64,000 bases of DNA from Muscardinus avellanarius (lineage: Eukaryota > Chordata > Mammalia > Rodentia > Gliridae): positions 127,000,603-127,064,602 of the forward strand of contig OY726557.1 in assembly GCA_963383645.1 (NCBI GenBank). Reading direction: 5' to 3'. The position numbers and the translations under genes are program-made. Positions 42,489 through 53,245 of this stretch are shown in pieces. The first letter of the stretch is position 1. Every line of letters starts with the position of its first letter. Below the pieces are notes generated by a model. The model saw only the letters and a list, made by a program, of their open reading frames with translations, ran no database searches and was not told the origin of the DNA.

Positions 42489-42758
42489 TTATTTCCCCCT
42501 GTACTGACTTAAAAAAGAAGGCATAGAAGCTCTATGGTTTTCTGGGTCCATCACTTCCATTAGCTGCTGAGTGGTCCCCAGGAGTTCCTTTGATTTGTAG
42601 GGTGAAAACTGTCTTGGGCCACCCTGAGGAGTAGCCATGGACAGTGCACAGGTGGGTATCCTGGGGTCCCACTTTGGGAAAGGAGGCTGTCGAGACTGAG
42701 TGAACACATCCACGCAGAACTCAAAGGCATCCTCGTTTGGAACTAGCAAACAGACTGT
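42489..42758 (-). CDS. Minus-strand open frame, possible terminal exon (tentative)
   Basis: About 90 codons are open on the minus strand, ending in TAA at 42489. An AATTGACAG just upstream could be a weak acceptor; the frame starts without an ATG. It reads as plausible protein (VPNEDAFEFCVDVFTQSRQ, PFPKWDPRIPTC) and keeps CpGs (AACGAGGATG, TCTGCGTGG, TCTCGACAG). It does not match any repeat I know and lies next to an AT-rich, possibly conserved patch. I do not recognise the protein. It could equally be a relict or a chance frame. Confidence 0.22.
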   Translation of the reverse strand, partial: TVCLLVPNEDAFEFCVDVFTQSRQPPFPKWDPRIPTCALSMATPQGGPRQFSPYKSKELLGTTQQLMEVMDPENHRASMPSFLSQYRGK

Positions 42759-42761
42759 CAA

Positions 42762-43085
42762 TTCAGATTAGCGACATCAAAAGCACTACAATCTGTTCCC
42801 CGCATACATTACATGCATAGATCTGAAGGAAGAATTTGGCCTCGGAATTAAGTCAGCTTTTTCCTCCTGGGCTGCCTGTACCTGAAAAGTGTGGCTAAGA
42901 GGGTCTAGCGGTCAGATGAATTCACCCTGCAGCACTTAGTCTAAACCTCATCACTTGCTCTTAAAGATACACCCTCTTATATAGCTTGCTGCTATTTCAC
43001 GGAGGCTCTTTCTCATTCTCAGGGCGAATGACAGGACCATTGGATTGAGGATGAGGCTCAGTGTGTGGAGGAGGCATGTGAGAAA
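42762..43085. other. Unique sequence, nothing assigned
   Basis: No element recognised. Confidence 0.4.
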
Positions 43086-43089
43086 AACA

Positions 43090-43640
43090 TTCCTGGGTTT
43101 TCTACAGTGGCCATTATCCTCCTAGGTCACTGACCTCGTCTCCTTCTTTCCTTGACCCTCACTATAGAGTCCTCTGCATCTATCGTTGAATTGCTTCTCA
43201 ACCTTAGGGTTTAAATTACCCACTCTACTATGATGTCTCTTGACTTTGTCTTCACCGCCTGAATTCCTCCCCTTAACCCCAGGCTCACCTACCATCCCTC
43301 TCCACTTGGCCGTCTGCTAGGCATCTTAAATTTCACATGTCCCAAAGAAAGCTCCGAATTTCCTCCCACGAACCCGGTCCTCTCTTTGTTCCTTGCTGTT
43401 GTAAATGTTGTAAATCCTTCTACTCACTCGGGTCACAAACCTTGGAGCACTCCCAGACTTTTTCTTTCACACCCACATCTAATCTGTCAACACAGCATGT
43501 TGTCTCAAAACACATTCATGCACAGCCACCTCTTACCACTCCCTCTGCCACCACCTTGGCCCAGCCATTATCACTGGTGGCCTGGGTGGTTGCTATGGCC
43601 TCTTCCTGTTTCTGACGTAAGCAGGATCTCTACTCCAGGC
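43090..43640 (+). repeat. L2 LINE ORF2 end/3' region, sense
   Basis: GGCATCTTAAATTTCACATG TCCCAAAGAAAGCTCC, AACCTTGGAGCACTCCCAGA, CACCCACATCTAATCTGTCA and CTTGGCCCAGCCATTATCAC match the classic L2 layout; frames are remnants. Confidence 0.88.
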
Positions 43641-43699
43641 CTAGCCTCAGAGACAGCTTCTTGGGGGCCACGGTGCTATTTGCTATTCCATTGGTAACA

Positions 43700-43930
43700 A
43701 GAAAAGGAGAAAATTGAGCCAGGCGTGGTGGCGCTCACTTGTAATCCCAACATTTGGGAGGCTGAGACGGGAGGATTGTGATTTGAGGACAGCCTTAGCT
43801 ACTTAGTGAGGTCCTTTGCAACTCATTGAGACCCTGTTTCAAAATAAAGAATACAAAATAGGCTGGGGATATAGCTCCGAGGTAGAATGCCTCTGGGTTC
43901 CAGGTTCTATCATCCCCAGTACTGCCAAAA

Positions 43931-43961
<31 letters not shown>

Positions 43962-43978
43962 AAGAAAAGGAGAAATTG
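43700..43978 (+). repeat. B1-dID-type SINE (type A) with target-site duplication and (AAAT)n tail
   Basis: Direct repeats AGAAAAGGAGAAAATTG (43700-43716) and AGAAAAGGAGAAATTG (43963-43978). The tail is nine AAAT units (43927-43962). The left half starts AGCCAGGCGTGGTGGCGCTC. Confidence 0.96.
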
Positions 43979-44025
43979 CTCTTCCTATATAGATTATAAA
44001 CAATTCCAGCCAGTGAGGTAAATAA

Positions 44026-44226
44026 TTTTTTTTTTTTGGTGGTGTTGGGGATGGAACCTACCTCTGAGGCACACCCCCAGCCCTTTTTTTATACTTTTTT
44101 TTGAAACAGGGTCTTACTAAGTTGTGGAGGGCCTCACTAAGCAGCTGAGGGTAGCTGCAAACCCAGATCCTCTTGTTTCAGCCTCCCAAATACTGGGATT
44201 ACAAGCGTGCACCACCCCGCCCAGCT
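44026..44226 (-). repeat. B1-dID-type SINE (type A), antisense
   Basis: A T run, GGTGTTGGGGATGGAACC, TTTGAAACAGGGTCTTAC, GGCCTCACTAAGCAGCTGAG and ACAAGCGTGCACCACCCCGC. Confidence 0.92.
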
Positions 44227-45374
44227 GTGTATATCTTGTTAAAGCATTTCCCTGCCATATTCAATGTGGGCCACTTAGCTTCTTCTGTATAATGTTCCAC
44301 TCAGTCTTGCAACTAGCCTTTTCCCAATTGTGCAACCTAAGCCTCTCTCTTTGTATCCAGAGTTGACACTATATTTTAATAGCATAATCCATTTATGTAT
44401 TAATTTATACTTTATTTGAAATATGGACCCAATTCTATGTAGAACCATGTGCTACTTGCTCAAACCCTCATCACAGTCCTCTGGCTTAGAGGGACATATT
44501 GCCAACCTCTACTCTTACTGAGGAGAAGAAAGGCCTTTGGCTCCATGTGGCGGATATGAATGGATCCTCCTTCCATCTTACAAAAGGCAGGTGACATGCA
44601 GAGAAATATGCAGATGCCCTTAGATGCTTTGGATGGAGCTCAGATCGCACTAGTCAGCTGCCTAGCTGTTTATGGAGAGCAAAAGGCCCCTTAAGAAAGG
44701 GTGGGCCTCGATAATCCATGGAAAGGGCCTCAAGAATCTTGTTAGCACATCAAAAAATGGATTTTTGATAGATGCCTCCCTGCCTTCTAGTCTCATCTTC
44801 AGAATCCTTTCTGTACCCGTCTCAAGGGGATTAGTGATTAGTTTGCACTGTTCTCTCTTCTGAAACCAGAAAGAGGCTCTGTCTGTGCCAAGCCTCCCTG
44901 TAAACATCCTGGTTATGCCCACACTAGGCAATACATTCCTGGGAGATAACATTGCATCTGCTCTAAACTCCTATAGGGACCTAGAGGGGAGTGAAATTGC
45001 CTCTCTGTGAAAGCACATTACAGACTCAATTCACTGAAAATGCTAACTTTGCCCTTCTCTTTCTACTCCCTCCCTTTCCTCTTCCCTTTTGGAGGAAATG
45101 CTCATCGAAGAAGATAATTTTCAATTTCTTTGGATGGTCAGTATCTCCAAGAGAAAAGCCTAAGAGTAGGCCATGAAGAAACAAGGGGCCTCATAAAAGC
45201 CACAAGCATCTTATAGGGAAGCAAAGGAGTTAGGACCAAGTGGAGTTGGAGGGATAATGACAAGAGAGGGCAGGCTGCCTAGAATAGTCTTCTGCAGGCA
45301 GGAGGATTTGCGAAATATGTCATTTTGCTCCTTCCATGTTTATGATGTTGCAGAATTCTAAACCATAGATTCAA
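44227..45374. other. Unique sequence, nothing assigned
   Basis: A weak MIR-like trace at 44465-44545; otherwise no element or exon recognised. Confidence 0.38.
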
Positions 45375-45500
45375 CTAAACAAAGTGAACATTTATTAAGC
45401 ATCTCTTCTGTGTTGGGCTTGAAGTGAAGGATTCAAAGGCGAAGAAGACATGGTTCCTGAGTTCAAGGATCTTGCAAACTAGATGGGTTAAAGAAGGCTT
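45375..45500 (-). repeat. L2 3' end, antisense
   Basis: GAACATTTATTAAGCATCTC, TGTGTTGGGCTTGAAGTG and ATGGTTCCTGAGTTCAAGGA TC match the reversed L2 terminus. Confidence 0.72.
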
Positions 45501-45629
45501 GTGTTCTTGCTTCCCCTTCCTCTTCTCTCCTTTCTTCCTTTCATTTATTTCTCCCTCGCTTCATTCTCACTTCTCTTCTCATCCAATGCAAGGCATATTA
45601 CAGAGTAAGGAAGAGGCAACTCTGGGCCG

Positions 45630-45875
45630 ATGTGAAGGACACTAGGATCAGGTTTGAGAACTGGCTGTGTCACTATCAGCAAGGGTCTACATTGCTAACA
45701 GTAATGTCCAGAAAATTCCACACACGTATCTTCTGTTTTCTTCCTGTTTTAGCAAGAATATTAGTGATAACCATCTCATAGGGTTAACATGAGGACTAAA
45801 CAAAATAATGTATATTGAAGTTCTAGGCACATAGTAGATGCTTAATAAATATTATTTGAATGAATGAATTACAAA
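45630..45875 (+). repeat. MIR SINE, sense
   Basis: AGAACTGGCTGTGTCACTAT, CATCTCATAGGGTTAACATG AGGAC and GCACATAGTAGATGCTTAAT AAATATT. Confidence 0.85.
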
Positions 45876-47120
45876 GAAAGAAGGTGTTAGGGAGATGAAA
45901 AGGAAAGCTCATCAATAGTTGAAGAGATGGGGCTGAAATTTACAGGAGAGATAATATTTGAGATGATCTTGAAGGGCAAAGAGGATTTTGGTGTTTATAG
46001 ACAAATGCTATATTCAGACAGAGGAAACAGCTTGAGTACTGAGGTGGGAAAGAGGAAGTTATACTTCCAGGAGAGGTGATAAGAGGAAAGGGGGACTGAA
46101 GATTGAGGCTATATCATTGCGAGCCCCAACTGCTATGCTATGGATAGGGCCTTGATTGTGGAGAAAGGAATGGCTGAGGCTTTGGAAGGCTACTGTGGCC
46201 ACCGAGTGAGTAGGATTTCTCTGGAGAGGAGGTGGAGATTAGAGTATCTCAGGGAGATCAAGTGGCGATTTTAACAATGTGGGCAACAGTAGAGACGAGG
46301 AAGAGGGACACAGTCAAGGTGCCCTGATGACCAGTGGGATGGAGAGAGTGAGAGGGAGGGAGGACCAAGACTAAATGAGCATTTAGGGAAAGAGAACTGA
46401 GAAGACCATGATGCCAACTGTGGTTCAAGGTACACAGAAAATGTAAGCGATTTTAGAGGAAGATAGCTTTGCAATGGATGGCGAGTTAGGGACTTTTCAG
46501 GAAACTCTTGTACCTGTGTGCCTGCAGGCCAGCCCCTAGGCTAAGCTGGAGATGAGGATGTGGGGCAATCTTTATAGGGGTGGTGGCTCTAAGCATGAAT
46601 AAGGGTGTGGCTACAAAGGAGCTAATAACTCTTGGTTTGTGGGACCAGAATGCTAGATTGAAATGGCTCCCACGAGCAGTGGGTTGTGAGAACTGGGGAC
46701 TGGAGGATCAAGGAGGTAGAAGGACAACATGTAAGGAGTTCTGGAGTGTTGATGATAGTCAAGGCCATGGCGTTCTGGTGACGAAGCCAGGGAAGGCAGT
46801 GGGAAGATAGGAGAGGATGAAAAGACCAAAGGCTCAGGGAAAACCAAAAAACAGGGGGAGGGGTGGTGAATTGAGAACAGGGGCGGGGAGGAGAAGGAGC
46901 GGACAGCTGGACCTGAGCAGCCCATGCTTCTGAGTTGTGCGTTTCAAGAGGCAGAGGTAGAGGTGAAGGCATCAGTTGAAGACAGCTGATAACTGAAGGG
47001 GTCAGAGGGTCAAAATTATCAAAGATGAAGCAGGTAATGGGATGGCGTGGGTGGAGAGAGCTGAGAGCCTGGTGCTCAGATCCTATAGGACTCTGGGGTC
47101 ACATCCAGAGAACCTGCAGA
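45876..47120 (-). repeat. Diffuse L2 LINE, antisense
   Basis: AGATAATATTTGAGATGATC TTGAAGG, AGGAAACAGCTTGAGTACTG AGG, GGATAGGGCCTTGATTGTGG and GGCAACAGTAGAGACGAGG recall the reversed L2 ORF2/3' region. Similarity fades beyond 46500, so the right boundary is uncertain. Confidence 0.5.
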
Positions 47121-47443
47121 TGAGGTGAGAAGAATAAAGAGCTGGTACAAGGGATGGAATTGCTATGGCACAGGGCTTAAATGGAAGGGGGTCTGGAAAA
47201 CACCCTACAGGAGGAACTGGTTGTTTTCCTATGACATGCCTCAAAGAGTTAACATTAAGTGAAGGGACAATGAATACCTACAGAACAAGTACTAATCAAT
47301 ACCGTATGGAGTTGGAAAATGTTTTAAATGCTAAAATGTACTCAAGTGGTTGCTTATCACTTGAGTCCGGCACCTTTGACCAGCCCTCTTCACATGTGGC
47401 AAGCATCCTAAGTCCCATGAGGCACCTTTGTATCCCAGAGAAT
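47121..47443. other. Unique sequence, nothing assigned
   Basis: Short AT-balanced stretch up to the SINE; no element recognised. Confidence 0.4.
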
Positions 47444-47659
47444 TAAGATGTAGGTCCCAAAGCCGAGCGTGGTGGCGCACGCTTGTAATCCCCGCACTTG
47501 GATTCAAAGCCAGCCTCAGCTACTTAGTGAGGCTCTCAGCAACTTAGTGAGACCCTGTCTCCAAATAAAATAGAAAATAGGTCTGGGAGTATAGCCCTGA
47601 GGTAGAAAACCTCTGAGTTCCACCCCCAGTATCACACACACAAAATAAGATGTAGGTCC
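47444..47659 (+). repeat. B1-dID-type SINE (type B) with target-site duplication
   Basis: Perfect 14-bp repeats TAAGATGTAGGTCC (47444-47457, 47646-47659). The left half has an internal deletion after CCCCGCACTTGG; the right half is GGTCTGGGAGTATAGCCCTG. Confidence 0.95.
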
Positions 47660-48289
47660 TGGAAGAGGTAGATGTGTGGTGAGCCTCATGGGAAGGGTTT
47701 GAAAAGCTGAAAGGAGAGCTTTTTAAGAGTGAATGAATGAGAAAAAAAAAAAGGAATAAACCTGGCATATTCTCAAGCTAGTATAGGATAGATGCGAGCT
47801 GGGCCTTATAAAGAAAAAAGATACAGGAATTCAGAGTGGGGAGAAAAAAAAGGTACGCACGAGAGTGACATTTTGAGAATTTAAAAGCCAGTGATAAACA
47901 TCCCCACTTGATCTTCCTGCAATCACAGGCTTGGGTCAATCCCAGTATTTAGTTTTTACATGAACCTCAAACTTCCTGAACTTTAGCCCTCAAATACTGA
48001 ATAAAGCCCTCTCGTGGCACGTACCACATGGTGCTGGTGGCTGGAGTGCCAGTTCTCCCTCATTCTGCTGTGAGTCAGTTGAGGGCAGAGACCAGACCAT
48101 ACTGGCGGTCCCCCCAGGCAACAGGGTGTCATGCATCGTGCAGAGTGAGAGATCTATTAATATTAGTGGCATGAATGAACCAATCAGTGGGTGATGGTTG
48201 GGTGTAAATCAGAGACTATGCCCTGAAACGGGGCACCAGTCTTTGGCCAGAGTCTCCCACATTTGAACAGAAAGCCTCACAGCACAAGG
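47660..48289. other. Unique sequence, nothing assigned
   Basis: A/G-rich at 47740-47850; no element recognised. Confidence 0.4.
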
Positions 48290-49250
48290 GGAAATTCTAG
48301 GTTTCTGTAGGATAAAATGTTGGAAGAACTCTCAAAGCCGTTGTTAATTAAAAACACGTACAGCTCTTCAGGGGACGTTCTCTACCTCCCATTTGCTCTC
48401 CTTGCATTGAATGGCAGATAAGGTGGTATCTTTACCTCTGCTTTGGACCACATTTAATTAAATGCCTACACTCACTGCTTCCTCACATACCTTGTTTTAT
48501 TTCCTTCCCTTCCTTCCATGCTAAAGAGGGCCAGGGCTAATACTAATGCATATGCTGTTAAACCTTTTTAATTAACTTCAACTTCTCCCAGAGATTTATG
48601 TTTAAACAGTAAATTTTTTGTTGATACTCAAATACATAGGCGGCACTCAGAATGATGTACGAGTACTCTTGTCCTCAAAATGATTCTTCATGAGTTACCA
48701 CCAGAGACGTTTTCATGAGCCTCTTTTATTAAAATAATAATACTCAGCAAGGCAATAATGCTTTACAACCAGCAGCTAATTAACCCACCCCACCCCCACG
48801 GGTCAGCACTAGCATCTGCAGGTTAGAGATATGATCACCTGGTGAGCCCCCTCCTCCTTCCTTGGAGTCAGCACCGAATCGCTCTGGGTCTGTGCCCCGG
48901 CATCTGTGAGTAATGATTTTCATTTAAAACACATCTTTGTTCCTGGACTGTAGCTCAATCTATTATTATCCTTATTTATTTTGCTCTTGTTTAGTGTTCT
49001 CCTACACTGGGTATCAGTAAGTCTGATCTGCAGTTGACCTCTCGAAACAAAATTTAGCCAGACCTTGGAAAATCCGCTGGGTCTGAAACTCTTGTCTAAT
49101 TGCAAAGCCCATTTATTTTCCCACATCCTGAAATTTGTGCTCCAAGCATTTTTTAATCAGGATCTATGCTGTCAGTTGTAATTGCAACACAGCAACACTT
49201 TGCCAACAAAACCCATCTACCTACCCAAGTTCCTGTTCCATTTCTCATGT
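48290..49250. promoter_or_regulatory. AT-rich, repeat-free block: best enhancer candidate
   Basis: Nearly a kilobase without any recognisable repeat. It contains at least four TTAATTA/TAATTAA cores (48344-48350, 48453-48462, 48567-48575, 48777-48783) and an octamer-like TAATGCATATGC at 48545-48556. Such packing of homeodomain and POU motifs in unique DNA is typical of deeply conserved developmental enhancers. Conservation itself cannot be seen here. Confidence 0.4.
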
Positions 49251-49649
49251 TGAAACAACACTTTCCCCACAAGCCAATGTAGTAGTTACATTCTGTGTTG
49301 TACTACCGATGCGCCAATTATTTCAATTTTGGCATCAGATTCAGAAGAGAGTCTAATGATCCTCAGTAGTATAAACTGAATTTTTATTCCTACAGCAATT
49401 TAGTAATGATGATGACACTTACGCGCTTAGAAAGAATTTCTCATCTTCCAACCGCTGACCAGCAGGAGGTCCAACAATCATTTGGGGTATTTTTCTGGAC
49501 CTCAGCATCAACACCACTTTGTGGTGTTTAGGAATCCTGGGCTTCCCCTTTTATAGAAAGAGACCTCCCCCCCCGCCCCCCAGACACCCAATAGCAGATG
49601 GCTCTCTGCTGGGTTTCAGTTAGAAGTCCCAGGTCTTACGTGCCCATTT
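49251..49649. other. Unique sequence, nothing assigned
   Basis: Includes a C-rich run at 49567-49581. No element recognised. Confidence 0.4.
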
Positions 49650-49930
49650 TAATTAACTCATTTATTCACTTATTCATCAAATATTTAATGAGTTTCTACT
49701 AGGTAAGGATGTTCAACCTCAGGAGAGAGCCCGAGATATACGAGGTGTGTACTTGTTTTCTCTAATCAAATTCAACCTCAACCCCCTCGCGGAGGTCCAA
49801 GTTATGTGAACATTTCATTTGTGCATGTGTTTGTTCCCTCCCTTCAGCAAACATCAGCCAGGCACCTTTTAGGTGTAAGATATTCTTCTGGGAGCTGAAC
49901 AGTTTACAAAGAAGGTCTGATCTGTCAGCA
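49650..49930 (-). repeat. L2 3' ends, antisense
   Basis: TTATTCATCAAATATTTAAT GAGTTTCTACTAGG, then AACATCAGCCAGGCACCTTT TAGGTG and GGGAGCTGAACAGTTTAC; perhaps two overlapping fragments. Confidence 0.65.
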
Positions 49931-50059
49931 AATCCTGGTGGCTCTTCCTTCAAGGTGAATTTGGAATATAGACATTTTTCACTCTTCCGCGGCCACAGCC
50001 CAGCAACCCTGAGCATAGATGATGGTGGGAACCTTCTAAATGCTCTCCTTGCTTCTGCT

Positions 50060-50640
50060 CTTGCTACCCACTGTCTGTTCTCAACGGAGCATAGTAGAGG
50101 TTCTTAAAACCTAAGTCAGATGGTGCCATTTCTCTGTTCAAAACGACCCAGGAGTTACTCATCTTATGCAGATGAGGAGCCAAAACCCTTGTGGTGAGGT
50201 CCAGAGTCCTCCATGGTCTCCTCCCTTCAACTGCCTCCGCTGCTCTTGCCTTCATTCTCTCCTCCAGTTGCTCTGGCATCTTTGTGGTTCTCCCCACATG
50301 CCAGGCATGCCCCTGCCTCAGGGCCTTTGCAGGTCGGCAGTTCTTTTTCCTGGGATGTTCTACTCTTCCTCCCCGCTTGTCTCAGTTCCTCACTCTTGCA
50401 TAACAGAGCCAGTTGCCAGCTTCCCTGGGCTGACCATCCTATTTAAAATGCGTGCCCACCTTGTGCTGTCACTCCATACCCCTTCCCCACCGTTTCCCCA
50501 TCTGACATACTATTTATCTTATTTATTTTATGTCATCCCCACTAGAATGCCGGCTTCACAAAGGCTTAGATATCTGTTTTATGTACTGAAGTATTAAGGT
50601 CTAGTACACAGGTATTTAAAAAATATATGTTGAATATCTA
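50060..50640 (+). repeat. L2 LINE 3' region, sense, well preserved
   Basis: GAGTCCTCCATGGTCTCCTC, CTGCCTCAGGGCCTTTGCAG, TCTTTTTCCTGGGATGTTCT, CCCACTAGAATGCCGGCTTC and a degenerate terminus give most of the L2 3' end. The overlapping frames of 70-143 codons here are L2 by-products. Confidence 0.92.
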
Positions 50641-50740
50641 TTATGTACATAATGAATATATGTAATAAATAGCGCTGTCATAGTCTTCAAGGAACATACA
50701 ATCAAGTAGGAGCTGCATCTAAAAATAAGGAGTTACATTT
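50605..50740 (-). repeat. L2 3' end, antisense, abutting the sense copy
   Basis: TATGTTGAATATCTATTATG TACATAATG followed by CTTCAAGGAACATACAATCA AG is a reversed L2 terminus, making a tail-to-tail pair with the sense copy. Confidence 0.6.
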
Positions 50741-51164
50741 TAAGAGGACTATAAATGTAAAGCGATGGCAGTTGGAAGGGCAGAAAATTCATTTTGCCTG
50801 CTTGAAGGAGCCTACCGAAATCAGGGCTCTACAACTACGGGTGTGTCATATTGGAAAAGAACCGCGATGCATATGCAAGAGGGAAAAATGTTGCTGGCCA
50901 CAGCATTCCTCAAACAGACCAAGAAAGGCCCTTGCGGACTGGGCCCTTTGCACAGTGGATGGCATTGCAATGAACCTTGGCGGAGATTTCAGCCAGCACC
51001 CCTCCCCATCCTCCCTAATCCTCACAAACACAGCCTGTAAAGAGTCAACTTCTTGTCCCAAGAAGGGGCTACTGCTGAGGGCCTGAGCTGCTCTTTGCAG
51101 ATGTCAGTGGAGAGCATTTGGGAGATGTGAAGTCAGTGTGATTCCTCTTGGCTGATCTTGACAG
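50741..51164. other. Unique sequence, nothing assigned
   Basis: Overlapping frames on both strands, no splice or start support. Confidence 0.4.
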
Positions 51165-51700
51165 AAGATGTCAGGTTATAGCTAGTTATCCTGGTGCCTG
51201 ATTGGATCTTGGGGATAAATCTCTTATTTTGGTAGCACTTTAAAATAAGTGGCAGCAGTTCATGCATAATTACTTCTGAATTATCTAGGGGATTCATCAG
51301 GTTTGATTAGAGATGCATAGTGAATTTACCAAATTTGTGGGTATTAGAGAGATATTAATTCCATATGAAACCTCACAATTCATTCATGTGCCATTTGTTT
51401 TCATTCCTTTTTTATAATAAGCTAATTAGTTTAAATTATTTGTACTTGTACAAGGTCTTGAAACACATATAAGGAATGATTATACTAGAGAACCCAATAA
51501 ATGGGAAGCTTTAGAGACAGCATTAATTGTGATAAAGGGTTCATAAAGCAGTAGATGTTCAATTTTCCCGTTTGGGGTGGTAATAATAGGTCTAATCATG
51601 ACACCTTCATAAAGTCGTGGGAAGTCCCTAATTAACGTTTCTGAATTCAGAGATTTAAAAGAAGGTGGGGGAAGTCATCGTGCCAACTGGATAATGAGGC
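51165..51700. promoter_or_regulatory. AT-rich, repeat-free block: second enhancer candidate
   Basis: Contains CATGCATAATTAC (51261-51273), GATATTAATTCC, GCTAATTAGTTTAAATTATT (51421-51440), GCATTAATTGTG and CCTAATTAACG (51627-51637), with no repeats. Same signature as the 48290-49250 block. Confidence 0.35.
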
Positions 51701-52074
51701 AAAAATGGGAGTTGGACCCCTTGTGCTAAGTAAAGAAGAAATGATGAAATGGTGAGGGTTTGTTCATTCTGAGTGGTCTGGAGGAGTCCTTTAGGAAGAA
51801 CCCAAGATTCTGGGAGTAGCTAGAAGGCTGAGATTTCAGCCTATCAGAAGGGGGCAAATTGTTATTTTTGGGCTCCAGCATCTGTTAGCTCCTTGCGGTT
51901 CTTCATGTGGAACTGGGATCTCTGGCCAGTGAGCCTGGGCTGGAGTCTCTGTGGGTGGTGGACATTAGCAGTCTTCTCTCCTTAGCAGAAGAACTAAGGC
52001 AGGAGGGGCCAAGCTCATTCAGGGAATCTATGCTAATCTATGGTAGCAAGAACTGTCATATCATGGGCACATTC
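51701..52074. other. Unique sequence, nothing assigned
   Basis: No element or supported frame recognised. Confidence 0.4.
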
Positions 52075-52191
52075 CAAATATTAGGCATGGCTAGGCTGTA
52101 GCTCAGCGGTAGAGCACATGCTTTAGCATGGGTGAGGCTCTGGGTTAGATCTCCAGCACCACAAAAATGAAAACCAAACAAATGCTAGGCA
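52075..52191 (+). repeat. ID SINE (tRNA-Ala-derived) with target-site duplication
   Basis: TAGGCTGTAGCTCAGCGGTA GAGCACATGC gives the tRNA-like body; GGTTAGATCTCCAGCACC gives box B. Flanks CAAATATTAGGCA and CAAATGCTAGGCA are near-identical. Confidence 0.92.
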
Positions 52192-52194
52192 AAT

Positions 52195-52390
52195 GACAGG
52201 TATGTTACACATACCATTTCATCTTCATAATGGGTCCATGGAGTAGATGCTATTATTATCTTTACTTCACAAGTTGGGGGACCATGGGCAAGAGGTCAGG
52301 CAGCTGGCCCAAGGTCATCCATTCAACCAGTAGTGGAGCTGGGGCTCTGGGGATGTCCGATTCTGAAGCCTGGCACCTGAGCCCTATGAT
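52195..52390 (-). repeat. MIR SINE, antisense
   Basis: CATTTCATCTTCATAATGGG, GCTATTATTATCTTTACTTC, CTGGCCCAAGGTCATCC and GTGGAGCTGGGGCTCTGG. Confidence 0.85.
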
Positions 52391-52720
52391 ACAGCCTCAG
52401 AATGTCCTGCTGTCTCACAACCATCAATGTTGTGATTATAATCCTGTTATTACTACCACTAGTTATGACTACTGTTGATTCCCCAAATGGGGAACCTTAA
52501 AAAGTTGCTCTTTTTTGAAATATTAATCTCAGACCTTCAAGCCATCTACCAGGACCTAGGCCTTGTGACCTCATCCTCCAAGGAACAACGGCCAAAGGAC
52601 TAGTTTCCTCACTGGTCTCCTGTTTCCATTTGTCATTAGAGAAAGCTCCACAGGGGTTAATGCAAAAAGAAGTTCTGCTTTGGATGAGGCACCAGTTTAA
52701 TTTATATTTGATTAAAAAAG
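52391..52720. other. Unique sequence, nothing assigned
   Basis: No element recognised. Confidence 0.4.
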
Positions 52721-52870
52721 TCATTCATTCATGCATTCAGCAGCCGGTATTTGTTAAATGTCTCCTCCACTCTTAATTGGGTTTTGTTGAGGTGGGGGGG
52801 TGGGAGGGGAAGAGAGCAGGTATAATAAAGCGTATGCCAGACACCTTGTTTATAATTTTCTTGTGAAGAA
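52721..52870 (-). repeat. L2 3' end, antisense
   Basis: TCATTCATTCATGCATTCAG CAGCCGGTATTTGTTAAATG TCTCC, then a G run, then CGTATGCCAGACACC. Confidence 0.6.
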
Positions 52871-53084
52871 TATATGTGCAGAGCTGAAAAGTTAAGTAAA
52901 CAAGAGAGTGATTGAATAACCAAGCAAATAACAGGTGCAGTTAGCTTTCTACAGAGAAGTGGAGGGGACAGCACTGGGATTGCTGTGATCCAGGGGAGCT
53001 CGCAAGAGAAAGTAGGGTGTGAACAGTCTGGTGAAGAATGGCCAGAGAGCCGGACCCCATCAGGACACCAAGGCTCTGTCCTGC

Positions 53085-53245
53085 CTCAGTAGGTGACCAG
53101 GTGTTTGGCTTTGGGGGAAATCACGCTAGTATCTCTCTGTCTTTGCTGTATTTTGGAGATGATGGTACTTCACAGGGTAATCAGAAAATTCAAATAGGAA
53201 AATAGATTAGATATGACATGGCTCGGAAGAATGTAAAGGGTGATC
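53085..53245 (+). repeat. MIR fragment, sense
   Basis: TAGGTGACCAGGTGTTTGGC, TTTGGAGATGATGGTACTTC ACAGGG and AATGTAAAGGGTGATCC are weak but ordered. Confidence 0.5.

Noticed and set aside
49762..50016. 84-codon minus-strand frame near the L2 cluster
   Set aside because: It overlaps antisense L2 remnants and has no acceptor, donor or start support.
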